From positions 1,074,767-1,138,766 of the forward strand of contig NW_003314266.1 of NCBI RefSeq assembly GCF_000143415.4: a stretch of 64,000 nt of DNA, written 5' to 3'. The stretch is from Selaginella moellendorffii (taxonomy: Eukaryota; Streptophyta; Lycopodiopsida; Selaginellales; Selaginellaceae). Made by a program: the position numbers and the translations under genes. Below the pieces are notes generated by a model. It searched no databases. It had not been told where the DNA came from and saw nothing but the letters and a program-made list of their open reading frames with translations. Below are positions 49,991-61,689 of this stretch, one piece after another; the stretch's first letter is position 1; each line of letters begins with the position of its first letter.

Positions 49991-50094
49991 GTCCATCTTT
50001 CTCCTTCATAAAAGAGCTAAAAATCTACTTTTTCAATCTTTCTTTCGAGCATCAAAAAGCTCGCGAAAACCCTTAGCGCGAGGGCTTTAGCAGC

Positions 50095-50667
50095 ATGTCG
50101 GACTACAGCGACTCCGAAGACGACTACGACGATCGCGAAGCGGACATAGCTTGCGACTGGAGCGATGGCCCCAAGCAGCAAAACGACCCGCTCTTCAAGC
50201 TCCACTGCCAGCTCTGCTCGTGTCCGCTCGCCGTCACGTTCCACTCGTCCATCGGCGCCGTGGATTTCAGCGAGCGCCAGGCCGTGGTGGCGGTCCTCCC
50301 GTGCAACCATTGCTTCCACTCGGTGTGCCTCGACGACTACTCGTCTTCGTCCCAGCAGCTCCGGTGCCCGGTTTTCAAAGGACCGTCTCTGGCGTGTGCC
50401 GAGTTCCAGGAGCGGCAGAGGCTGGCGGAGCAGCACCAGCGCGAGAGGGAGAGGCTGGCGGAGCGGCGGCGCGAGAAAGAGAGGCTGGCGGCGCAGCAGC
50501 GGCTCGAGCAGGAGGCTGCGAGAACTGCTTCATCCAAAGGTAAGAGTAAGAAGGGTGGCGCCATCGCCACCGCCACCGCTGCGATCGCGAAAGCTGTGGG
50601 CTTGAAGAAGAACACGAAGAAGAAGGGAGCGTCGCACATAGCATCCAAGAAGACAGGAAAAAAGTGA
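50095..50667 (+). CDS. Small RING-like zinc-binding protein with basic tail
   Basis: An intronless ORF of 190 residues. The acidic N terminus (MSDYSDSEDDYDDREADIAC) is followed by a RING-like cluster at ~38-92: CQLCSCPL, then LPCNHCFHSVCLDDY, then RCPVF. The second half of the last zinc pair is not the usual CPxC, so this is a degenerate RING-H2 or a related treble clef. Residues ~103-140 are a charged Arg/Glu/Gln helix, and the C terminus is Lys-rich with an Ala stretch, suggesting nucleic-acid or nuclear contact. I do not recognise a named family. It starts 105 bases after the stop of the AIG1-like gene. A relic of its 3' end lies at 52625-52740. Confidence 0.7.
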   Translation: MSDYSDSEDDYDDREADIACDWSDGPKQQNDPLFKLHCQLCSCPLAVTFHSSIGAVDFSERQAVVAVLPCNHCFHSVCLDDYSSSSQQLRCPVFKGPSLACAEFQERQRLAEQHQRERERLAERRREKERLAAQQRLEQEAARTASSKGKSKKGGAIATATAAIAKAVGLKKNTKKKGASHIASKKTGKK

Positions 50668-50762
50668 TTTTTTTCGTTCGATCATTCGCTTAGTTCTGGG
50701 TTTTAAATTAATGTCGGCCGTTGGATGTCGCGCGGGGTTTAGGGTTCTTGCGCTTCAGGAAA

Positions 50763-51710
50763 ATGGTGGGGGAATCAAGCGTGGAGCAGCTCTTGGGCAA
50801 TCTCTTCCCTCGTTTGCACCGATGAGATTGAGGAGATCGCACGGATTCTACAGGAGCAGGGCACGGTCATGGGCATGTGCTCTGGAAAGGTGGCGGAGCT
50901 AGGAGTGTCCAAGTGGGTTTGCAAGGGCTTGGTTGCCAAGAACATCATGCAATTTGGTGTTAGATTGCAAATTTGAATACAAGAATAACATTAGTAAAAG
51001 ACAGTGTTTGCATCATGTGTTCTTGGGGGAGAGGAAATCAATGCTCTTTTGCTCCAAGTCTCCTTGCTGCCAACGCTAGCTCGAATGGTTTCCAAGGCAC
51101 AGCATTGGAGAAGCACGGGAGTATGAGCTCATCGGAGTCCAAGCTTGACAAGGGCTGTTTGCTATCGAATTTCCCAACCTGGGCAAGTGCGACCAAAGAT
51201 GTGGCTGGAGCTAGCCAAGAGTGGCATGGATGCAGAGGAACTCCAGACCGTGAGCTCCTTGTTCGATGAGAAGGAAGTTGGCGCACTCTATGGATACCGA
51301 GTGCTGCTCAGGGTGATTGCGGTTGAGGCTCTGGTCCAGTGCCAGCTCCAGGACGATCTTTGCTATCTCGGCAGCTTCCACTTCACCTCATCCACGGGAA
51401 TTGGAAGGGATGGAATTGGGATTTCTTCACGGGAGAAGGAAGCTAGTAGGGACTGGTCGAAGGTGAGCGAGGAGATGGCAGGTTGGTGCAGGGATGGAGG
51501 AGGGTGTTTAGTCACCAGGGTGGGAGGAGGTTTGATATGTTCACAAACAAGGAGTCAGCTGAGATGTGGTCGCTGGTTCTGGATTACGTTGAGAGGTTCT
51601 TTCTCAACGTGCGAGCTCTCAACGCGTTGGTGCATCTCATGTGCGTGGAGCGTTGTATTCACGGATATGGTCCGCAAACTACCGCCACCTTTGTTCTTAA
51701 AAGTTGATGG
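50763..51710 (+). pseudogene. Decayed gene of unknown family
   Basis: Coding-like pieces run through different + frames: VGESSVEQLLGNLFPRLHR (50766-50822), then DEIEEIARILQEQGTVMGMC and SKWVCKGLVAKNIMQFGV in a shifted frame (about 50821-50970), ELAKSGMDAEELQTVSSLFD and YRVLLRVIAVEALVQCQLQD (about 51200-51370), and FDMFTNKESAEMWSLVLDYV (about 51533-51707). Frame changes are not explained by obvious introns. I do not recognise the family. It looks like a helical protein now broken. Confidence 0.4.
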
Positions 51711-51939
51711 AATAACAACATGCAAATCAGCCCCACCCCTGCTCAAAGTCAATCCTAAATGCATGCTAAACAATCCTCAACCACCTTTCGACTTTGGAAC
51801 CTCCTTCCATTGTTGACTTGAGTAGCTCCTGAACCTCCTCATCTCCATGGGACTATGGATTTGGGGACTGATGACTAGTCGTACCTTTTTCTCTTCCTGG
51901 TCAACTGCGAGACGTCCTCGTCAACGCAGTTGACTATCT

Positions 51940-52370
51940 GCGCATAGAATTCGAAAGTTGACCGTCAAAAATGCATTGAATACGCTCTCTCCCCTTGTCA
52001 AGATCTTCACTGATGTCGAACGAGAGCTGTGTAAACGCTTGCACCCGGGATCGGTTGTGGATTCGCCGCTCGAGCTGCAGAGCTCTACCGTTATTGCCGT
52101 CTGAATCCTGTACACTGGATGAACGACGTGACACTCTTCAATAGATTCCCAGATATCACAAGGCTTCAAGAAATTGAAAATTTGGAAAAGAATTTTTCGC
52201 AAAAACCTCATGGGTCGGAATATGACTTATACTTCGAGACACACAGGCGGGTCATCAGATGCATACTCTACAACCCAGGAGGTAATAGTAATGTAATCGC
52301 CGCACTATTTAAATAAAAGACTTTCAATTGCGCTTGGGCATGTGGGATAATTGAGCTTTGCCCTACACCT
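51940..52370 (+). pseudogene. Fragment homologous to the C-terminal piece at 17440-17640
   Basis: The + strand reads a helical segment (LVKIFTDVERELCKRLHPGS, about 51995-52055), stops, then in another frame RFPDITRLQEIENLEKNFSQ and EYDLYFETHRRVIRCILYNP ending at about 52316. The second part and ~40 bases past its stop match 17470-17640. The frames are broken, so this is a relic, more complete upstream than the other copy. Confidence 0.5.
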
Positions 52371-52624
52371 AATTGAGTTTAGGGCAGATTAGACACCCCT
52401 CCAGTTTGAGGTACGTATTGAAGAGGTTCCTGCAGTTCTCAACTCCTCGTCCACAATTTTGTACTTGTCGCGATCACCACCTTCAAACGTCCCACAAATG
52501 TTACCACTTCTTGGAGATTCTGGAGACAACAGCAGCGCTCCCAAACCCGAGAGCCGCTGCGCCTTTGCAAATGGCAGCACCCGGTGATGGAGGAGCGATC
52601 ACTGTTCTTGTTACGGTCCTATAA

Positions 52625-52740
52625 ACGTAAGAAAGGTGGCGCGGCCGCCAGCTATCGAAAAAGCTGTTGAAGAAGACGAAGAAGCGAGCGCCACCCAAAG
52701 CATGGAAGAAGACAGGATATTTTCTTCGATCATTCTCGTA
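52625..52740 (+). pseudogene. Relic of the RING-like gene 3' end
   Basis: GTAAGAAAGGTGGCGC, then AAGCTGTTGAAGAAGACGAA and AGAAGACAGGATATTTTCTT resemble in order the last ~120 bases of the RING-like gene at 50540-50690, including the stretch past its stop. The Lys-rich tail is out of frame here. It indicates that a duplicate of the RING-like gene once lay in this gap. Confidence 0.5.
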
Positions 52741-52782
52741 GAAACTTATCTTTGGTCTTTTCCTTCTTGGAAGAAGCTATCG

Positions 52783-54238
52783 CTAAACAGCTGATCCATC
52801 CTGGTTCGCCCATCTCCTCCGCTCCTCGGCCTCGTCAACCGGGTGGTACCACTCGGGCTTGGTCTTTGGATTGCTCAGCCGATAGTTTAGCAGCAGCTCC
52901 TCGTTGCAAACGTTCCTGGTTGTGACGAGCACCAGACCTCGCAGATAAGTTGGATCCCTGTCCTTGGCGCTCAAAACCTCCGGCAATGGAACCTTGCTCC
53001 AGCTCTTGCCTCTCCGCTCCATGTTCTTCACGGTGTCGTCCTCGAAGCGGAGGTTTGGAATGTAAGGCCGCATGTCCTCCTCGTGCTCCGGGAAATCGTA
53101 GGGGCAGATCATCACGTTCGGGAGCTGGCCTTTCGGGGGATGATTCACGAAGTGAGCCAGAGCCAACGGGTTCCTGCGCTCGATCACTTCGATCTTGAGC
53201 CTGCTCGGCGGTGGAGTGTCGTCCTCGTCCTTGACTTCGATCAGAGCTTTGAAGCGATCTCCAATCTTCTTCTCTTTGCCACCCTGTGATGCAGCTTCTC
53301 CCTCGCTCGCCTTGTCTACCATAGCTTCCTCTCCCTGTTCTTCTTTTCTATCTTCCAGATCCTCTTCCTTCTCTTCGGGTTCGTCGTAGCCATCCCAGAA
53401 TTCCCTGCTCGTCCCTCCTTTACCCCACGACTTTCCATCGATCACGTAGCCTTCGTACCTCGAGACGAGATAAGGATTGTCGAGCTTCGGATACCCGGGG
53501 ATGTACCAGTACTTGGCCGGCGAGTATATGACTCCTGGATACAAAGCCACCACTGTTCCAGTCCTCGCTATCCCTTCCAGAAACAATCCTTGGCCAGCAT
53601 TGTGTCCAGGAACTTCCGAGTCTTTGAGATGGAGTGAAAATCCCAGCTGGTTCTTCAGCGCTTCGTCGATATCGTATTTTCCCAGCGAGGCTGTTGCTGG
53701 AGGACCTGTGCTGCAAAACAAGCTCAAGAACATCACCCAAGAAGAAAAATAAAACAAAACAACACAAAAAAATGGAGATCGAAAGAGAACAAAAGAAAGA
53801 AAAATCACCTAAGAGTTTCTGGACTTCGATGTCGGGCTTGCTCTTGGTCACTGCGAATGCGAGCCCGCTGGGCCTCTTGAATCCCTCCTCGAGCGATTTT
53901 TTTCTCTCGCAACCCGCGAGAAAGATGGTGTCTAGAGCGCGACTGATATTTCTCACTTGGTCGTGGATGTTTTCTTGTACCTGGTGTTCTTGGTCAGGAA
54001 AAGGCACCGTCCTCCCCAGCTGCTCGATCCTGTCCAGATCCTCGTCGGTAGCACTCGAATCCAGCCGACGATAGCTGCGAAGATTTCCAGAAATGCCTCA
54101 GCGAGACTAGATTTTGCTGCGAGGCAAATACCTCGTCAGAAGAAACAGCCTCGAGATATCGATCTCCTTCTGGACTTTGCGATAATCGGGGACCACGACC
54201 TTGGATTTCGCGGTGAGGAATCCATCCCAGAGCTGCAT
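52783..54238 (-). CDS. SET-domain protein, SETD9-like
   Basis: Three exons: 54132-54238, 53809-54074, 52783-53705; 431 residues. It starts MQLWDGFLTAKSKVVVPDYR. The SET-like core begins after exon 3 opens: AGQGLFLEGIARTGTVVALY (~residue 160), PGVIYSPAKYW, then after an acidic Glu/Lys insert (~235-275) come RRNPLALAHFVNHPPKG (matching the NHxxxPN-type cofactor pocket) and CNEELLLNYRLSNP (the ELLxNY catalytic tyrosine motif). SETD9-like proteins are putative lysine methyltransferases of unknown substrate. The exon 3 acceptor was fixed by phase (CACAG|GTCCTCC). It is a tail-to-head minus-strand neighbour of the esterase gene. Confidence 0.85.
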
Positions 54239-54555
54239 GGCAAGAAGAATCGAGTGATTCCAGAGCTACATTTCCGCAGAATCGCCACAAGTCTTACCAC
54301 GCGAAGGCGCTGGATCGCCATAGCTGGGAAAAACCCCTAGGGCTTTAAAAGCATATGCCGGGAATAAGTTTTCTCGTGACGTGGCAAAATTATGCCACGT
54401 CACTAAGTAAAGCTTTTTTACAAGTATTCTGGAAGAGAAGCTCAACGAGAAACGCAAACTTACACGCGTCCAAGCTCCATTCTGGAAAGAAGGGAAAAAA
54501 GTGAGATGAAACACACAAATTTTGATGGATTTACCGCAGAAAGAACGAAGATCTC
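54239..54555. promoter_or_regulatory. Intergenic region, SETD9-like / esterase
   Basis: 317 bases holding the SETD9-like upstream region and the esterase 3' UTR. The near-palindrome GTGACGTGGC..GCCACGTCAC at about 54377-54402 could pair as a stem or serve as two inverted ACGT boxes. Confidence 0.4.
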
Positions 54556-57334
54556 TCAGGTGAAGCACTTTGGAAACGTCCAGATGATGAAGCGAATGAA
54601 AGCATCGGTTTCCAGGAACTCGATGTGAGCGGTGCGGCCGATGAAGGCGTTGAAAGTCCTGGCCTGCGAGGAGATATCGAAGTTAACATCGCAGCGTATC
54701 AAGTTGCGCTGCCGGAGTGGCGACGGCGTCTTGAGTTGCAGCAGGCAATTGTGGAGCATGACTGCAAATGCCGGGCCTCGTTTTGCGTCACGGAGAGCCG
54801 CCTGGCACATCTCTATCCTGGCCGAGTGATATGGTACATAGCGATCCTAGAACAAAACCGAGGAAACAATTGAGAGTTTGAAAGTTTTCGCTTACCTGGG
54901 GTGAGGAGAGCAAGATGACATTTTGGAACAGCTCGAAAGTCTTGGCCTGCGAATGCCAAATCGTCACCAAAGCACGAAGAACAAACACGATGGTTTGTAC
55001 CTGGCTTAGCTTGAAAAGAAAAGAGTCCTCGATATTCGTCTTGTCGGAGAAAGTTAGCTGGTGCATCAAAGCCGAGCCTTTCCATTTCTTCAGTATCCAG
55101 AGGCCCGAGTTGAAAAGCGGGTTTGAGCTGTAGAGATAGCCGAGATGTGGACCAGATATGGATAAGAAAGTGTACAAGTACTTGAGGTAAGGTTGAAATG
55201 AAGTCTCTGCGAACAAAATCATACCAAGACAATTTCAAAGCTGTGAAAAAATACAACTATATACCCATCAATGCAGCTCGAATGATCAGATTCCCGATAG
55301 AGTGTCCCACAAAACTGATCTTAAAGTTTCTGTAGGCTCCATATTTCCTTGGTTTGCTCATTCTCGACTTTAGAAACTCGGCCGCTTCGTCTGCCAGCCG
55401 GCCTCCTAGCTCGGACAAGTCGCCGGACGTTCGCTCCTCGTTGGCGAGAGACATAAGAACCTCGGCTTCAGGATCAGCTAAAAGCCAGTGATTGCGAACG
55501 AGTCTCAAATCCAAATGGTGGCCCTGAGTCGATCAATGAGTTAAAATTGTTGTAAGTGAATAAAAAACAGTAGAATACTTACTTGAAAACCATGAACAAA
55601 TATTACCAGCCTTAACTCGTCGATGCCTCTGCCACTTGTTTCTTCGGCATCTCCAATCTGTTCATGCTCCACAAAGATAATGGGTTGTTGTGAAGGCCTT
55701 CCGAACAAATGCATATCTTCAAAGTCACATCCGATCTGCAAAGCTAAAAGATTAAAAAAACATCCCACTTGAGCGATGCCATAACAAAATAGATTTCGTA
55801 CCGGTGTTTGCATGAGGCTTTTCCGATGTATCTCAGCACGATTTACTGCCCATTTCTAAACAGAAAACAAAAAAAAGAATGATTAAAACACTAAGTCTTT
55901 GCAGCAACGTACATCTTCAGACTCCCTCGTGCCAGTAAGCTCTGAATGCCTCACCCACATGAGACAGTGAGCGTATCTTTCTTGATTCCAAGAATTGCGG
56001 AGCGAGGTGCAAAAGAAATCCTTGTTTTCCCTGTAGCTAAAGTATCAACAACGAAAGTGTACAAGTGTATGTACCTATGAAGTTTCATGAAAAGATTCCA
56101 TAGGCCAGAGAGCTGATCCTCAAGCTCTTGGCTTGCTCCTTTATTCCCCTGTAAAGTTTCCAAAGTCGTCTCAGGCACAAAAACTAGAATAAAATAATGA
56201 ACCATCATACCGTGATCTCCTCTTGAAGCTGCTCTATGCTTCCAAACGCGTTGAGCAGCGACACAAGAGCATTCCTAGATGAAAGCAGTACTTTATGCAC
56301 TTCCACGCTCTATGACCTGGAGATGTTAGAGAATCAGTCGTTGTTTAGCACCCTCTACGAACCTTTAACGAGTTTCTGGTAGCAAGGTTGTAACCGGCTG
56401 CATTACATGAAGAAAGAGTAGAGATTTGCGAAGCTTACCCTTCAGTTGCAGCATGAAGAGGTTCGATCTCGTGGTGCGAAGTGCTGAGTATCACCGTGTG
56501 TACGAAGACATCGACCAGAGCCATATGGCTTGCATCAAAGTGCAAAGGACAGTAAGCGTGTGCACCGTGAACAGCTCGCGGCGAAAGCCGGTAACAGTGG
56601 CTTGCAACGGTGGGTAACTCCATGTGCATCGAGTTGAAAAACCTTCCAAAGACAAGAGAGAAAGAAAAACACGTAACTAAGAGCGTGAGATCGATGCAAA
56701 CTCGTACAAAAAGCCGTCCAAAGGAGCAAAAAGGAGGTGGAACTTGATGAGAGCTGATGAGTTGAGAATCTCCTGCAAAGTGATCCAACGAAAGGTGTGT
56801 CAGCAAAAGCAAAAGTGAAAGAGAAAAGAGAGAAAAAGGAGACCTCCACAGATTTAAAAGCAAGGCTGAACGAGACCATCATAGCCAGAAACACGTCTTG
56901 GCGAGCATACTTGATCTTGAAAGGGCGTGTGCAGAAGCTGTGATCGGTGTCACTTATATGCCAAACAGTCGAGAGTCCATCGCTCGCACCTAAGTAACAA
57001 GACAAGAACGCGCGTTCAAAGGGATACAAAAAAACCAAGAAAGAAAAACAAAACTTCGAGGGAAAATCTCAAGGAAAATTTGGAAGGAAGAATCCCTGTA
57101 CTGACCTTCGTATTGCACGACTCGAGTGGGAATTCCAGCTTCTCGATCGTTTCCCTCCCAAGCGCAAGTGACCTTCAATGCATACCATCTGGATGGATGG
57201 GGCGGCAGCGGGATTTCTAGCTCAAATCTCGAAGAATTCTGGAAGAGAGGAACGCATTTTGCTTACCCTTGCTGCCAGAGATCCAGGTTGTGGAAGCGCT
57301 CGATGTACAAGGAAACCTCAAGCGCAATGTCCAT
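54556..57334 (-). CDS. Putative serine esterase, FAM135/ZW18-like (DUF3657 + DUF676)
   Basis: A gene of about 13 exons. Well-supported exons: 57267-57334 (MDIALEVSLYIERFHNLDLW), 57106-57227, 56844-56989, 56708-56772 and 56439-56642. Later parts include ELEDQLSGLWNLFMKLHR, IGCDFEDMHLFGRPSQQP, LRLVIFVHGFQ, the nucleophile elbow ISFVGHSIGNLIIRAALMG (about 55260-55310), the LSISGPHLGYLYSSNPLF block, and the last exon ending at 54556 with SARIEMCQAALRD and AHIEFLETDAFIRFI. The order is that of plant ZW18-like and animal FAM135 proteins: an N-terminal DUF3657 then a lipase-like DUF676 with the GHSIG serine. Catalytic Asp and His candidates lie in the last exons. The substrate is unknown. Exon borders around 56230-56400 are uncertain because the phases did not close cleanly. 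Confidence 0.82.
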
Positions 57335-57739
57335 TTCGTCCAGCACCAACAAGCCCTACATTTGGGTTTACTTTACACTTCCTTTGTATGTGTGCTTTCT
57401 TTGAGTTTAATAAATTCTTTACCTAAATTTGTAGCATAACAAAATTAAAGTTTTGAGCTTAAATACCTTTCACGTTTTGTTTGTGTGTTACAAATTTACT
57501 TCACTTTTGCTAGATAATCTGTGGTGAAAAGCTTATCACTCAACAAACACGTTGCACCTCACAATAGGACTATATATATTCATCATGCCAAAGACAGATT
57601 TAGTGTAGCTCCTTGCCTTTTAATTTCTGTAATTTTATTCTTTCACTCCTCCTCAAGGTACGATTGCAGCTCCTATTGCAGCTGCTGTGCTTGGAACATA
57701 AGATGCTGTTAGCCATAGCAAGAGCAGAACACTTACATT
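57335..57739. other. Intergenic stretch
   Basis: About 400 AT-rich bases between the esterase start and the end of the NTPase pseudogene. No supported feature. Confidence 0.4.
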
Positions 57740-59468
57740 TGCCAACCATGTAATGACATTCAAGAGTACGCCCAGCACGTTTCTGGAACTTGGTTTCGAG
57801 AGGGGATAATAGCAGATCTAGTTGCCCATAGTTGACAAACACATCCGCATGATTGTCATAGCGGATCACCACCCCGTCACTCACACAATTTCCAAAGCAA
57901 CCAATCCACACAAAGTAGGTGTAGTAAAGCTTCACTCCCTTGAATAAAAAAGGCTCCTTTTCCTTGACTCTGAGCAGGACCTTCTGCTTGTTATCATATA
58001 TTTGCTCCGGGTTAAGGTCGTCCAGGATACCGGCTTATAGCACAAATGCTTTGCGATACATGGCAACACTGATCACCGGCCGCACAGCAGTGGCTGGGTC
58101 GGAATCCAAGTAGACCTTCGAATCCCATGAAGTCGTCCACCATTTATCGCGTGCGCTCCTCCAAAATCTTTCTGCCACAATCTTTTGTCCCACAGGAGCC
58201 AGCCACACAGACTCCCGCAGCCTCAGCACCGTTGCGACTGCCAAAGTGCAATTCCATCACCATAGTACTCTTGTGCGAGAAGAGGGGCTAGCCATGGAAG
58301 AGGACCTCTTCCATGCCGAGTGTGGCACCCTGGATTGCTCGAAGGCAAGCCTCCTAAGGGGCTCGCACAGGCAAGCGCATCTCCCGTCCTTGTTCTTGTA
58401 CAGAAAATGCCCATTCCCGGCATTGTTGAACTCGTTCAACTGACCGCTTTTAAGCTCAGAGCCGCCAAAGCCTCCAATGCCCATGCACTGGCCGGGCCAA
58501 GGGCATCGTCAACCCCATCGGCATAATAGGTAAGTACAAGAGGGAGCTCACCACGGTAGTAGAACTTCAGGAGCAGCGGCGAGAACCCGGTGAGGTGCCG
58601 CACACTGTCGTCCACCGGCGGCTTACCGGCGTGCCGCGCAAACCAGTTGAGCTCCTCGCCATCGAAGGTTTCTGGCATGTCAAAGAAGGCATTTGCAACA
58701 CCACAGTCGGGAGAGGCACCAGCGCGAGCACAGAAACCAAGGACCCTTCCCTCTGTTATGTCTTTCAGGAGATCCATAGCGGCCCTCTTATCCTCCGCTG
58801 TCCTGTCGGGGATAGCGAGCATGAAGCAGAGCTTCTCTGGGCGGTTCTTGATCCACTGTACTAGACGATCGCGGGACTTGAGGGCCATGATCTCGTTCAC
58901 GACGGCCGCTTCACCACCAAAAGCCACGCCCAGGTTGGACTGGAGGACAACCAAGGGCATGCATCTGAAGAAGGGTCCGCAGAGATACACCGCCTGGGAG
59001 GGGAGTTGTCCGTTAGAACTGAGCAGGAGGACGCTATCGACTTACCTTGCATCGGTTTTGCGTCGTGAGAAAGGCAGCGAGTGTGGCGAGTAGGAAAGTT
59101 TTGCCACAACCGGGTAGCCCCCTGATGCATCCACGGCCGCCGGGCGCTAGGCTTGTGACAAAGGCGGCAGCGTCACGGAAGCAGGCCCGGCACATGAAGT
59201 CGATCCAGATGGTCTCCTCTAGGAAGTCCGAGGGCAGGCGCACAGGAGTGAGAGAGCGCTCGCTGCACAGCTGCTGCTCGGCCACCCTGCACAGGCTCTT
59301 CTGCATCTCCTGCCAGCTTTCGATGAAATCCTTGAAAACATTGATAGGTTTTTTGCCTCCAAGCGCCAACAACGTGTGCCATATTGGAGAGCCCACGAAA
59401 GATCTCGATAGAATTCCGCCGTTCTTGATGGAGCAACACTGTGAAAACTCTTTCCAGACATTGGGCAT
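57740..59468 (-). pseudogene. Frameshifted P-loop NTPase gene, RHS/Crinkler-like
   Basis: The first part is intact: exon 59046-59468 (MPNVWKEFSQCCSIKNGGIL; Walker A RGLPGCGKTFLL), a 54 base intron (58992-59045), then an exon with LCFMLAIPD, ITEGRVLGFCARAGASP and a FSPLLLKFYYRGELPLVLTY segment typical of RHS/Crinkler-type NTPases. The frame then breaks near 58440. Coding continues in other frames (GQLNEFNNAGNGHFLYKNKD; AVATVLRLRESVWLAPVGQK; FVWIGCFGNCVSDGVVIRY) to about 57740, with a TAA at about 58036. No splice signals explain all the shifts. The family assignment is by resemblance only. It differs from the NTPase debris at 17756-19510 in its motif sequences. Confidence 0.55.
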
Positions 59469-59519
59469 AAAAAAGCTCAGGTATATTCATGGTAAAAAGT
59501 GTCAAAGCTTAGAGAAAGG

Positions 59520-61680
59520 TTAACTAGGATTTCATCTTGCAGGATAACCAGAGCTACTTCAAAGAGCTCATATTCTTGAAAAAACCTGGCTATAGAAATG
59601 AAATATAAAGTATTATGAACCCCAATATAGATCAAACATTGAAACATCGATGACCTAATCAGAAAATGTATTTTATCCTATTGACTTGGTGTAGTATCAT
59701 AACTATTAAGGCTGCACTGTGTTCTTTCTATAGCTATTTTCTTCTATGTTCATGTGTTTATTATTTGTGTGTCATTTGTAAGTTTTGATAGTGAATATAA
59801 CTAGAATATGCTTGAATATTCTAGGATATTCAAATATCTAATGGTTGTTATTTATTTAGATTAATCTTGTATTTATAATTTATAAATATGTTTCTAATGT
59901 ATAAACTTTCCAAAACACTTCCTAGTATAGTTTAGTTTATTCTACCATCTACTGGTTGATATTCAATAAGATTAATCTTGTGTTTATAAATTATAAGCAT
60001 GTTTGTAATTTTTGATTAATTAATTTATTAAATAAGAATAACATTACTATTAAGAAAACCAAGTGTTGCTACATGCAACATGCAGCAAATTTTTTTAAAA
60101 AAAAGTTTTATCCCATTAAATCATCTTTAATTACTATTTAACATATTTTGATTCCTTGCTAGTATTTAAATATGCATGCTAGAAAAATATATTTACAATA
60201 TAAATAAATAAGTATATATACTATCTAGTGGTGTAAGATCTAAAGAGAGACATACACACACTTATATATATTTTCTTTCTTAAATAGTCACTAATTATAG
60301 TATTATAGCATATGGACCATCCACTTGGGGCTAAATCATTCTTATATATGACAAAAGGTCTAAACCCCAATTAATGTATTTATTTTTATATCTAAAACAC
60401 TCACACTGGTAGAGGTAAAAGGTATTATAATTTATTTCTTGAAGGCAAAGCTTTTTAGTAGTGTTTTACTCTAGTGTTCAGGATTATTTTTATTCTTTTT
60501 AAAATCTAAATCTGTATTAACTTTTTGCAAAATCTAGAATTCTAGCTATTATTATATTTAGTTTTGATTTTCATTTTAAATCTTCATTACATTCCTTTCT
60601 TCCACCATACCATGCTGTCACTGATTAAAGAGTATATCACTTGAAGTTGCTAATGTTATTTTATTGGATCAAACTTTGGTGTTGTGATGTATGATTATGT
60701 TGGCATTGCACCCATCCTTCATGTATTACTATTTCTAACTTTTGTGAGACATGATTACACAAATTTTTTTGTTCTCAGTGTTTTGCCATCTATTGTTGAT
60801 ATAAAGCATGACTATCACATTAATTGAAAAATTATGGATGATGCAATTTAGTTTTTGGAAAATGTTCAAAGATCAAATTTATAAAAAGATGATATATATG
60901 AGCTCGAGTGGATGGATTGTGATGATGAGCTTGATTTATATAGAAATAATTTTGGAGACTAAATAGAAATTTCATGAGGTATATATTAATCCTTCAATTT
61001 GCCATTTGATCATTTCTTTTTACCTTTTAATCTTTCCCAAACTTTTTATATCCAAACCACTTTCTTGTATTTCTAGCATTTTTCCTTATTTGTAGTGTTT
61101 TTGTCCTTTGGCATATTGATTATTTATGACTTTTATAATTGTTATTCTTAACTTAGTATTCCTCCTCATACTAATCTTGATATTAAGTATGTGCATGAAA
61201 TTGAAAATTTTACTTTTGTTTCGTTAACAAAGTCTTTGATTAGTTCTAGTGTTAAATATTCACCTATTTCAAAAATTGAGTTACTTTGACTAGAGTTTTG
61301 GGTTGAATGTATATCCCTACTTATAAGTGTCATAAAGAATCTTTATTTTACTATTGTTATTAAAGAATTTATGTGTTCCTTTGAGATTATGGACATTTAT
61401 ATTAATTTTCTCATTTCGAAGTGTTGAATTATGTGTTGAATAAGTTGAGCACTGTGAATCTTTTGATTATATTATAATGGCTGAAGTATTTTATAATAAA
61501 TCCTAAACTTTGAGTATATATATTTTTTATTTTCCTATTTCCACATTGATAATTACTGAAGATTCCTTTATTAATCTTTTTTTATCCATTTTTTTTCTTC
61601 CACTCCTCAATTTTTCTTGTTTTCTCCTCTTTGCCCTCTTGCATCCATATAAAAATTAATAACACTGAAGCAACTCTATT
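59520..61680. other. AT-rich gene-free island
   Basis: About 2.1 kb with markedly higher A+T than the surrounding genes. No ORF above ~60 codons is present. A short decayed coding-like string on the + strand (DDIYELEWMDCDDELDLYRN, about 60889-60950) hints at an old element. No terminal repeats were found by eye. Confidence 0.5.
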
Positions 61681-61689
61681 TTAAATTGG

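Noticed and set aside
51145-51816. 223-residue + strand ORF as an intact gene
   Set aside because: Only its middle part looks like protein; the C-terminal half is in the wrong frame relative to another coding-like string, which indicates a decayed gene.
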